Below are positions 27,401-33,956 of a stretch of 64,000 nucleotides of DNA, piece by piece (positions within the stretch are counted from its first letter, which is position 1; each line of letters begins with the position of its first letter). The position numbers were made by a program, and so were the translations under genes. Below the pieces are notes generated by a model that had not been told where the DNA came from, made no database searches, and saw only the letters and a list, made by a program, of their open reading frames with translations. Source of the stretch: Streptomyces sp. f51. Lineage in GTDB: Bacteria; Actinomycetota; Actinomycetes; Streptomycetales; Streptomycetaceae. The DNA is taken from assembly GCF_037940415.1 (NCBI RefSeq), contig NZ_CP149798.1, positions 3,220,501 to 3,284,500 on the forward strand, in the 5' to 3' direction.

Positions 27401-27420
27401 TTGCCTAGAGCGCACTCCAC
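27401..27420 (+). promoter_or_regulatory. MerR-type operator-like element upstream of the aldo/keto reductase
   Basis: TTGCCT (-35-like) is followed by the imperfect dyad TAGAGCGCACTCCA at 27406-27419. MerR-family activators bind dyads of this CTAGAG...CTC form between -35 and -10, often at aldo/keto reductase genes. The gene's ATG is 19 bp further on. No MerR gene is present in the window. Confidence 0.4.
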
Positions 27421-27438
27421 GCCGTTGGCTGGTGGACC

Positions 27439-28431
27439 ATGAAGTACACACAGCTCGGACGCACGGGGCTCAAGGTCAGCCGGCTCGTCCTCGGCACGAT
27501 GAACTTCGGGCCGCAGACGAACGAGGCCGACAGCCACGCGATCATGGACGCGGCGCTGGACGCCGGAATCAACTATTTCGACACGGCCAACGTCTACGGC
27601 TGGGGCGAGAACAAGGGCCGTACGGAATCGATCATCGGGAACTGGTTCGCCCAGGGCGGCGACCGGCGTGAGCGGACGGTCCTCGCGACCAAGGTGTACG
27701 GGAACATGGGCGCCGAGGGCGAGCCGTGGCCCAACCAGGACAAGCTCTCCGCCCTGAACATCCGGCGGGCGGTGGACGCGAGCCTCAAGCGCCTCCAGAC
27801 CGACTACATCGACATCTACCAGTTCCACCACGTCGACCGGTCGACGCCGTTCGAGGAGATCTGGCAGGCGATCGACGTCCTGGTGCGCCAGGGCAAGATC
27901 CTCTACGTGGGGTCGAGCAACTTCCCCGGCTACAAGATCGCCCAGGCCAACGAGATCGCCGCCCGCCGCGGCGGGACCATCGGCCTGGTCAGCGAGCAGT
28001 GCCTCTACAACCTCGCCGAGCGCCGCGCGGAGATGGAGGTCATCCCGGCGGCCGAGGAGTACGGGCTCGGTGTCATCCCCTGGTCGCCGCTGCACGGCGG
28101 ACTGCTGGGCGGTGTGATCAAGAAGGAGGTCGAGGGAGGCCGGCGCGCGAGCGGCCGAGCCGCCGACGCCCTCGCCGACACGGCCCAGCGCGCCCAGATC
28201 CAGGCGTACGAGGACCTGCTGGAGAAGAACGGTCTGGAGCCCGGAGAGGCCGCGCTGGCCTGGCTGCTGACCCGTCCCGGCGTCACCGGCCCCATCGTGG
28301 GCCCGCGCACCGCGGAACAGCTCGCGTCGGCGCTGCGCGCGGTGGAGCTTGAACTGTCGCAGGACGTCCTGGAAGGGCTCGACGAGATCTTCCCGGGTCC
28401 TGGACCGTCCCCCGAGGCCTTCGCCTGGTAG
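27439..28431 (+). CDS. Aldo/keto reductase
   Basis: The 330-aa NADPH-dependent TIM-barrel oxidoreductase has the catalytic tetrad visible: Asp and Tyr in DTANVYGWGENKG, Lys in LATKVYG and His in YQFHHVD. The cofactor region near the C-terminus includes PIVGPRTAEQL. The sequence is closest to the AKR11/AKR12-like (YajO, general stress) group that reduces aldehydes or sugars. A TGGTGG stretch precedes the ATG. Confidence 0.93.
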   Translation: MKYTQLGRTGLKVSRLVLGTMNFGPQTNEADSHAIMDAALDAGINYFDTANVYGWGENKGRTESIIGNWFAQGGDRRERTVLATKVYGNMGAEGEPWPNQDKLSALNIRRAVDASLKRLQTDYIDIYQFHHVDRSTPFEEIWQAIDVLVRQGKILYVGSSNFPGYKIAQANEIAARRGGTIGLVSEQCLYNLAERRAEMEVIPAAEEYGLGVIPWSPLHGGLLGGVIKKEVEGGRRASGRAADALADTAQRAQIQAYEDLLEKNGLEPGEAALAWLLTRPGVTGPIVGPRTAEQLASALRAVELELSQDVLEGLDEIFPGPGPSPEAFAW

Positions 28432-28500
28432 CGGAGCCTTTCCCCGGGGCCGTCCCCGGGGCGTTCGCCCGGTGGCCGGGCGGTCCGGCGGTGGCGGTCG

Positions 28501-28587
28501 TTACCTGACCGCCGCCGCCATGGCGACGACGAAGAACATCAGCACGAGCACACCGGCCATGATGCGATTGCGGGTCTTGGGGTTCAC
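28501..28587 (-). CDS. Small single-pass membrane protein (28 aa)
   Basis: A GTG-started 28-codon frame encodes NPKTRNRIM followed by a strongly hydrophobic helix (AGVLVLMFFVVAMAAAV) and a terminal Arg. It is too short for most gene callers, but very similar short proteins are, as I recall, annotated in other Streptomyces. It lies 10 bp after the RNA-ligase-like gene and is probably cotranscribed. Function unknown. Confidence 0.6.
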   Translation of the reverse strand: MNPKTRNRIMAGVLVLMFFVVAMAAAVR

Positions 28588-28597
28588 GCCATCGAGG

Positions 28598-29188
28598 TTA
28601 ACCGCCCGCCCGGGCGCTCCCGTCGTCCGCCCCCAGCGGCCAGCTCGCCACCGTTTCGTATCGGGGCTGCTCACGGGGCACTCCCGAGGTCGGCAGGTTG
28701 CTGCGGACGAGACACAGCTCACCCACCGTCCAGGGCTCGCCGGCGAACCCGTCCAGCGCGGTGACGTACGGCTTGAGGTCGGCGGAGACGCGGCTGCGGG
28801 CCACCGTCAGATGCGGACGGTAGTGACGGTGCTCCTCCATCGTGACGCCCGCCTTGCGGCCCGCCGCCTCCGCGCGGTCCGCCAGCAGCCGCAGGGCCGG
28901 AATCTCCCCGGCCGCGCCGACCCACAGGGCGCGGTCGCCGAAGTGGCCGCCGCCGTGCAGGGACATCGGGAACGGGCCGGTGCGACGGGCGGCCCGCCGC
29001 AGCCGTTCCGAGAGGTCGGGGACGAGGTCGTCGGCCACCTCTCCGTAGAACGCGAGGGTGAAGTGCCAGCCCGGGCGTCCCGTCCAGCGCAGGGCATCCG
29101 CACCGGGCATCCGCTGCAACGCGTCCACTTCCGGGGCGAGTTCACGCACCGCATCGGCGGGGGGCAGTACCGCGGCGAAGATTCTCAT
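28598..29188 (-). CDS. thpR: RNA 2',3'-cyclic phosphodiesterase (2'-5' RNA ligase family)
   Basis: The 196-aa protein is a 2H phosphoesterase with the two signature H-x-T motifs, HFTLAF and HLTVAR, about 85 residues apart. The N-terminus RIFAAVLPP matches the ThpR/LigT family. The enzyme opens 2',3'-cyclic phosphate RNA ends and can join 2'-5' ends in vitro; the biological role in bacteria is unclear. The small membrane protein gene follows directly. Confidence 0.9.
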   Translation of the reverse strand: MRIFAAVLPPADAVRELAPEVDALQRMPGADALRWTGRPGWHFTLAFYGEVADDLVPDLSERLRRAARRTGPFPMSLHGGGHFGDRALWVGAAGEIPALRLLADRAEAAGRKAGVTMEEHRHYRPHLTVARSRVSADLKPYVTALDGFAGEPWTVGELCLVRSNLPTSGVPREQPRYETVASWPLGADDGSARAGG

Positions 29189-29267
29189 GGAGCCCAGCCT
29201 TCCAGGGAAGGGGGGCCGGCACACGGGAGTATCGCCGCGAGGCCGGAGGTGGGCGGGGCGTCGGCCA

Positions 29268-29400
29268 AGCGGTCCGGGGGATGACAGAGGCGGCCGACGG
29301 CCCGGGGCACCGGCCGAGCGGTCCGGGGGTGACAGAGGCGGCCGACGGCCCGGGGCACCGGCCGAGCGGCCCAGGGGACGAGGAGAGCGCCCGACCGTCC
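29268..29400. repeat. 48-bp tandem repeat with flanking partial copies
   Basis: Two adjacent, nearly identical 48-bp units occupy 29283-29330 and 29331-29378. Each begins GACAGAGGCGGCCGACGG and includes CACCGGCCGAGCGG. A partial unit precedes them (CGGCCAAGCGGTCCGGGG) and decayed pieces follow to about 29430. The 288-bp gap around it between thpR and the MFS gene contains no other feature I can support. Confidence 0.8.
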
Positions 29401-29476
29401 GGGCACCGGCGAAACGGTCCGCGTACGCCGAGGCGGCCGGTCGCGGGTGCGGCCGGCCGCCTCGGAAGCCGTCGGC

Positions 29477-30841
29477 TCACACCGCGGTGGCCAGTTGCTC
29501 CTCGCTCCGCACGCGCGGCACGAAGCGGATCCTGGGGCGGCCCTGATGCCACCCGAGGGACACCCGCAGACCGCCGACGCGGGCCAGGACCAGGCCGATC
29601 GCCGTCGCCGCGAGCGCCGAGACCAGTCCGCCGAGCGCGAAGCCCACCCGGGGCCCGTAGGTGTCGGTGACCCAGCCGATCAGCGGCGCGCCCAGCGGTG
29701 TGCCGCCCACGAAGACCATCATGAACAGCGCCATGACCCGGCCGCGCATGGCCGGGTCGGTGGCCATCTGCACCGAGGTGTTCGCGGTGACGTTCACCGT
29801 CAGCCCGAAGATCCCGATCGGGACCATCAGCAGCGAGAACAGCCAGAGCGTGGGTGCCGTGGCGGCCACCACCTCCAGCGCGCCGAAGGCCACCGCGGCG
29901 GCGATCAGCACCCGCAGCCGGGCCGTGCCCCGCCGGGCGGCGAGCAGTGCTCCGGTCAGCGACCCGATCGCCATCAGTGTGTTGAAGAGGCTGTAGGCGC
30001 CCGCGCCCGAGTGGAAGACGTCGTCCGCGTACGCCGACAGCCAGACGGGGAAGTTGAAACCGAAGGTGCCGATGAAGCCGACGAGGACGATCGGCCAGAT
30101 CAGTTCGGGCCGGCCGGCGACGTACTGGAGACCTTCGCGGAGCTGGCCCTTGGCCCGCGGCGCCCGCTGGACGACGTGCAGTTCGCGGGACCGCATCAGC
30201 AGCAGGCTCGCGAGCGGGGCCACGAAGGACAGGCCGTTGAGCAGGAAGGCCCAGCCGGTGCCCACGCCGGTGATCAGCAGGCCCGCGACGGCGGGTCCGA
30301 CCAGTCGCGCGGACTGGAAGTTGGCCGAGTTCAGGCTGACCGCGTTCTGGAGCTGGCCGGGGCCGACCATCTCGGAGACGAAGGACTGGCGTGCCGGGTT
30401 GTCGACGACGGTGGCCATGCCGACGGCGAAGGCGGCGAGGTAGACGTGCCAGACCTGGACGTGGCCGGTCAGGGTCAGGAAGGCGAGGACGAGGCCGGTG
30501 AGGGCCATCGCCGTCTGGGTCACCAGCAGGGTGGGGCGCTTGGGCAGACGGTCGACCAGGACACCGCCGTACAGGCCGAAGAGCAGCATCGGCAGGAACT
30601 GGAGCGCGGTGGTGATGCCGACCGCGGCGGAGGAGCCGGTCAGGCTGAGGACCAGCCAGTCCTGGGCGATGCGCTGCATCCAGGTGCCGGTGTTGGAGAC
30701 GACCTGGCCGAGGAAGAACAGACGGTAGTTCCGGATCTTCAGCGAGCTGAACATCGAGGAGGAGCGGGGGGAGTCGCGGGTGGATGCGGAGTCGTGGGTG
30801 GCTGGTGCGGGGGCGGAGTGTGCTCCGGGTCCCGTACTCAA
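29477..30841 (-). CDS. MFS efflux transporter
   Basis: The ~454-aa protein has 12 membrane segments in the DHA3/EntS-like family: KIRNYRLFFLGQVVSNTGTWMQRIAQDWLV is the typical TM1 region, followed by LVDRLPKRP in the first cytoplasmic loop. The likely start is the TTG at 30841, because GGAGG lies 9 nt before it; an ATG at 30862 without an SD is the alternative. The MarR gene just upstream in the same orientation is a probable repressor, so this is likely an inducible small-molecule exporter of unknown substrate. Confidence 0.9.
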   Translation of the reverse strand: MSTGPGAHSAPAPATHDSASTRDSPRSSSMFSSLKIRNYRLFFLGQVVSNTGTWMQRIAQDWLVLSLTGSSAAVGITTALQFLPMLLFGLYGGVLVDRLPKRPTLLVTQTAMALTGLVLAFLTLTGHVQVWHVYLAAFAVGMATVVDNPARQSFVSEMVGPGQLQNAVSLNSANFQSARLVGPAVAGLLITGVGTGWAFLLNGLSFVAPLASLLLMRSRELHVVQRAPRAKGQLREGLQYVAGRPELIWPIVLVGFIGTFGFNFPVWLSAYADDVFHSGAGAYSLFNTLMAIGSLTGALLAARRGTARLRVLIAAAVAFGALEVVAATAPTLWLFSLLMVPIGIFGLTVNVTANTSVQMATDPAMRGRVMALFMMVFVGGTPLGAPLIGWVTDTYGPRVGFALGGLVSALAATAIGLVLARVGGLRVSLGWHQGRPRIRFVPRVRSEEQLATAV

Positions 30842-30956
30842 AAGGGCTCGCCTCCAGGGCATAGGGGACGTCGGCGTCGTGTGGGGCGTCGGCGCTTGGG
30901 GGGGGGAGGGCGGCCCCGTCCCGTGCGATCCGCGATCGGACGAGGGCCGCCGGCGG

Positions 30957-31394
30957 TCAGATGTGCGCGAGCTTCTCCAGGACGGGGGCGGCCTCGCGGA
31001 GCTTGGCCCATTCGTCCTCGTCGAGGGCCTCGACCAGCCCGGCCAGGAACGCGTTCCGTCTGCGGCGGCTCTCTTCGAGCATGGCCTCCGCCTTGTCGGT
31101 CTGCGTCACCACCTTCTGGCGCCGGTCCTCGGGGTGCGGCTCCAGCCTGACGAGCTCCTTGGCCTCCAGCAGCGCGACGATGCGGGTCATCGACGGGGGC
31201 TGCACGTGCTCCTTGCGGGCGAGCTCGCCCGGCGTGGCGCTGCCGCAGCGGGCGAGGGTGCCGAGCACCGACATCTCGGTGGGGCTCAGCGACTCGTCGA
31301 CCCGCTGGTGCTTGAGTCGACGCGACAACCGCATCACTGCGGAGCGCAAGGCGTTCACGGCGGCCTCGTCGTCGCCATGGGTGAGGTCAGGCAT
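30957..31394 (-). CDS. MarR-family transcriptional regulator
   Basis: The 145-aa winged-helix repressor contains SLSPTEMSVLGTLARCG, the recognition region ARKEHVQPPSMTRIVALLEAK and the wing PHPEDRRQKVV with the conserved D-x-R. It precedes the MFS exporter by 115 bp on the same strand. Its own promoter (TACGCT 7 nt before the ATG) lies inside an inverted repeat, which suggests autorepression and probable control of the exporter. Confidence 0.92.
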   Translation of the reverse strand: MPDLTHGDDEAAVNALRSAVMRLSRRLKHQRVDESLSPTEMSVLGTLARCGSATPGELARKEHVQPPSMTRIVALLEAKELVRLEPHPEDRRQKVVTQTDKAEAMLEESRRRRNAFLAGLVEALDEDEWAKLREAAPVLEKLAHI

Positions 31395-31398
31395 GTTG

Positions 31399-31426
31399 TT
31401 TAGCGTAACTCATTACTCTCGCTAAA
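31399..31426 (-). promoter_or_regulatory. Inverted repeat overlapping the marR -10 box
   Basis: TTTAGCG-N14-CGCTAAA is a perfect 7-bp inverted repeat 5-32 bp upstream of the marR ATG. On the minus strand its gene-proximal arm contains TACGCT, a TANNNT -10 placed 7 nt before the ATG, so the transcript is probably leaderless. A bound MarR dimer would cover the promoter. Confidence 0.65.
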
Positions 31427-31538
31427 GAACAATGGGGCGCGTGTGAAACGCGCCATCGGACGCGGAGATCACTCATATGAGTGAGATCGCACCGGAAAGT
31501 GACCCGAATCCGGTCGGGAAACGGCCACCCTCGACTCC

Positions 31539-31721
31539 ATGGGGACCAGCGTGCTCAGCCTGCGTATCGACGGGGAGCTGCTCGAACGGCTCCGCCACCA
31601 TGCCGCGAAACGCGGAATGAGCGTCCAGGACTATGTGGTCCGGACGCTCATTCGCGACGACTTCGACCAGCGGTTCCAGACCGCTGTTGAGGAGACGGAG
31701 AAGTTCTACGGGGTCACGTGA
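31539..31721 (+). CDS. Ribbon-helix-helix (CopG/Arc-like) small protein
   Basis: The 60-aa protein has a short N-terminal beta strand (SVLSLRIDGEL) and two helices (LERLRHHAAKRG and SVQDYVVRTLIRDDF), which matches the ribbon-helix-helix DNA-binding fold. No toxin gene is adjacent, so an orphan regulator is more likely than an antitoxin. It is convergent with the purine permease gene. Confidence 0.75.
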   Translation: MGTSVLSLRIDGELLERLRHHAAKRGMSVQDYVVRTLIRDDFDQRFQTAVEETEKFYGVT

Positions 31722-31743
31722 GACCCCGTATCCCTGCCGCCGA

Positions 31744-33195
31744 TCAGGTCAGGCCGAGGGCGGGCATGAGGTAGTAGAAGGTGAACACCGCCGACACCAC
31801 GTACATGGCGACCGGGATGTCCCGGCCCCGGCCCGCCGCCAGGCGCAGCACGACGAAGGTGATGAAGCCCATCCCGATGCCGTTGGTGATCGAGTAGGTG
31901 AACGGCATCATCATCATGGTCACGAAGGCCGGGATGGCGATCGTGTAGTCCGCCCAGTCGATCTCCTTGACCGAGTGGGACATGATCAGGAAGCCGACCG
32001 CGATCAGCGCGGGAGTGGCCGCCTGGGACGGGACCATCGTGGCGACGGGGGTCAGGAACAGGGCGACGGCGAACAGCCCGCCGGTGACCACGTTCGCGAA
32101 GCCCGTGCGGGCACCCTCGCCGACGCCGGCCGTGGACTCCACGAAGCAGGTGGTGGCCGAGGAGGAGGAGGCACCGCCCGCGGCGACGGCGATGCCGTCG
32201 ACGAACAGGACCTTGTTGATGCCGGGCATGTTGCCCTGCGCGTCCGTCAGCTTGGCCTCGTCGCTGATGCCCATGATCGTGCCCATCGCGTCGAAGAAGC
32301 ACGACAGCAGCACGGTGAAGACGAAGAGGATGCCGGTCAGCACGCCGACCTTGCTGAAGCCGCCGAACAGGCTGAACTGGCCGATCAGGCCGAAGTCCGG
32401 GCTGGCGACCGGGTTGCCCGGCCACTTCGGCGTGGTCAGGCCCCAGGACGGGATGGTGGTGACGGAGTTGATGATCACCGCGGCGACCGTCATGGTGACG
32501 ATCGAGATGAGGATGGCGCCGGGCACCTTGCGCACGATCAGCGCGAGGGTCAGCAGGGTGCCGAGGATGAAGATCAGGACCGGCCAGCCGTGCAGGTGGC
32601 CGTCGGTGCCGAGCTGAAGCGGGACCGTCGTCTGGGCCACGTCCGGGATGCGGGTGACGAAGCCGGAGTCGACCAGGCCGATCAGCATGATGAACAGGCC
32701 GATGCCGATCGCGATGCCCTTGCGCAGGCCGAGCGGCACCGCGTTCATGACGCGCTCGCGCAGACCGGTGGCGACCAGGAGCATCACGACGAAGCCCGCG
32801 AGGACGACCATGCCCATCGCGTCCGGCCACGACATCCGGGGCGCGAGCTGGAGGGCGACGACGGTGTTCACGCCGAGGCCCGCCGCCAGCGCGATCGGCA
32901 CGTTGCCGATGACGCCCATGAGGAGGGTGGTGAAGGCCGCGGTCAGCGCGGTCGCGGTGACGAGCTGCCCGTTGTCGAGGTGGTGCCCGTACATGTCCTT
33001 CGCGCTGCCCAGAATGATCGGGTTCAGCACGATGATGTACGCCATCGCGAAGAAGGTGGCGAAACCGCCGCGGATCTCGCGCGGGAGGCTGGAGCCCCGC
33101 TCGGAGATCTTGAAGTAGCGGTCGAGGGCGCTCTGCGCGGGCCGGGACTCCGGCTCCTGCGGGGCGGGGGCCTTGGTGGCGGCCGAGGTGGACAT
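31744..33195 (-). CDS. NCS2-family (AzgA-like) nucleobase permease
   Basis: The 483-aa membrane protein of about 12-14 helices begins its core with REIRGGFATFFAMAYIIVLNP, typical of AzgA/PbuG hypoxanthine-guanine-adenine:H+ symporters. It also shows GLGVNTVVALQLAP and a VFTVLLSCFFDAMGT helix. GAGG precedes the ATG at 33195 by 6 nt. I looked upstream for a purine riboswitch and saw none. The 236-bp upstream gap is shared with a divergent DUF2530 gene. Confidence 0.9.
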   Translation of the reverse strand: MSTSAATKAPAPQEPESRPAQSALDRYFKISERGSSLPREIRGGFATFFAMAYIIVLNPIILGSAKDMYGHHLDNGQLVTATALTAAFTTLLMGVIGNVPIALAAGLGVNTVVALQLAPRMSWPDAMGMVVLAGFVVMLLVATGLRERVMNAVPLGLRKGIAIGIGLFIMLIGLVDSGFVTRIPDVAQTTVPLQLGTDGHLHGWPVLIFILGTLLTLALIVRKVPGAILISIVTMTVAAVIINSVTTIPSWGLTTPKWPGNPVASPDFGLIGQFSLFGGFSKVGVLTGILFVFTVLLSCFFDAMGTIMGISDEAKLTDAQGNMPGINKVLFVDGIAVAAGGASSSSATTCFVESTAGVGEGARTGFANVVTGGLFAVALFLTPVATMVPSQAATPALIAVGFLIMSHSVKEIDWADYTIAIPAFVTMMMMPFTYSITNGIGMGFITFVVLRLAAGRGRDIPVAMYVVSAVFTFYYLMPALGLT

Positions 33196-33419
33196 GCGGG
33201 TCCTCAAACGTGCAGGGGGACGGGATGTGATCGAGCCTGGTCAGTGGTCGTTCACCAGCAGGTTCCCCCAGGTCACTGTTGGTGGTTCATACGAATACAA
33301 CTGGCCAGACTCGGACCGTTTCAGTATGAACATATGAGTCGGAAATCGCTATCTCCGCGCGTAGACCCTTGCGGTACAAGGGGAGACCGGGTGCGGACAC
33401 AACCGGTCGCCGACCCTCG

Positions 33420-33425
33420 TAAGCT
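33420..33425 (+). promoter_or_regulatory. Leaderless-type -10 box for the DUF2530 gene
   Basis: TAAGCT ends 6 nt before the ATG at 33432; no ribosome site is present. This spacing places the transcription start at the initiation codon. Confidence 0.45.
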
Positions 33426-33431
33426 GTGCAC

Positions 33432-33707
33432 ATGGCGAAGTGGACCCCCAAGCACGAGGCGCCGGAGCCCCTGGAGGGCCCCGTGGTCGCCACCATCACG
33501 GGCGGCACGATCCTCTGGTTCGTCCTCTTCCTGGTGCAGCTGCCCTTCTACGGCTGGTTCGACGACCACGGACACCTGTGGTGGCTGTGGACCTGTCTGG
33601 CCGGCGCGGGCCTCGGACTCATCGGCATCTGGTACGTCCGCAAGCGCGACGCGGCGATCAAGCGCGCCCAGGGGGCGGACTCCCCGGTGGCCCCCGTGGC
33701 GGAGTGA
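33432..33707 (+). CDS. DUF2530 family membrane protein
   Basis: The 91-aa protein has an N-terminal soluble stretch (KWTPKHEAPEPLEGPVVATI), two transmembrane helices (TGGTILWFVLFLVQLPFYGWF and WWLWTCLAGAGLGLIGIWYV) and a charged C-terminal tail. The motif pattern matches DUF2530. Function unknown. The last codons (PVAE and stop) are part of the degenerate repeat that extends downstream. Confidence 0.82.
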   Translation: MAKWTPKHEAPEPLEGPVVATITGGTILWFVLFLVQLPFYGWFDDHGHLWWLWTCLAGAGLGLIGIWYVRKRDAAIKRAQGADSPVAPVAE

Positions 33708-33850
33708 CGCCGGCCCCCGTGCCGCAGTGCGCCCGCTCCCGTGGCGGAGTGCGCCCCCTCCCGTGACGGAGTGACGCCGGCTCACGCCCCGCCCCCGTAA
33801 CGGAGTAACGGCGGCCCCCCGGCCGTCCCCGCGGCGGAGTGACGGCCCCG
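33690..33850. repeat. Degenerate tandem repeat grown from the 3' end of the DUF2530 gene
   Basis: Six imperfect copies of CCCGTGGCGGAGTGA-like sequence, spaced about 23-34 bp apart, run from the last codons and stop of the DUF2530 gene toward the P-type ATPase gene. The cores read GTGGCGGAGTGA, GTGCCGCAGTGC, GTGGCGGAGTGC, GTGACGGAGTGA, GTAACGGAGTAA and GCGGCGGAGTGA. Nothing else in the 249-bp gap is recognisable except a TACCGT -10-like box 7 nt before the ATPase ATG. Confidence 0.7.
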
Positions 33851-33956
33851 CGTCTCCACCCAGGGCAGCATTCCCCGCCGTCCGTGCTCCTCCCCAGGTC
33901 GGAACTTCGGTCCACTCGGCGGGTGAAGCCGCATATCGGCACGTACCGTCGATGGC

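Noticed and set aside
31539..31721. Type II toxin-antitoxin pair with the ribbon-helix-helix protein
   Set aside because: No adjacent toxin gene; the next genes encode a MarR regulator (divergent) and a purine permease.
33196..33431. Purine riboswitch before the nucleobase permease
   Set aside because: No recognisable aptamer core with paired P2/P3 loops or conserved junction was seen in the 236-bp gap on the minus strand.
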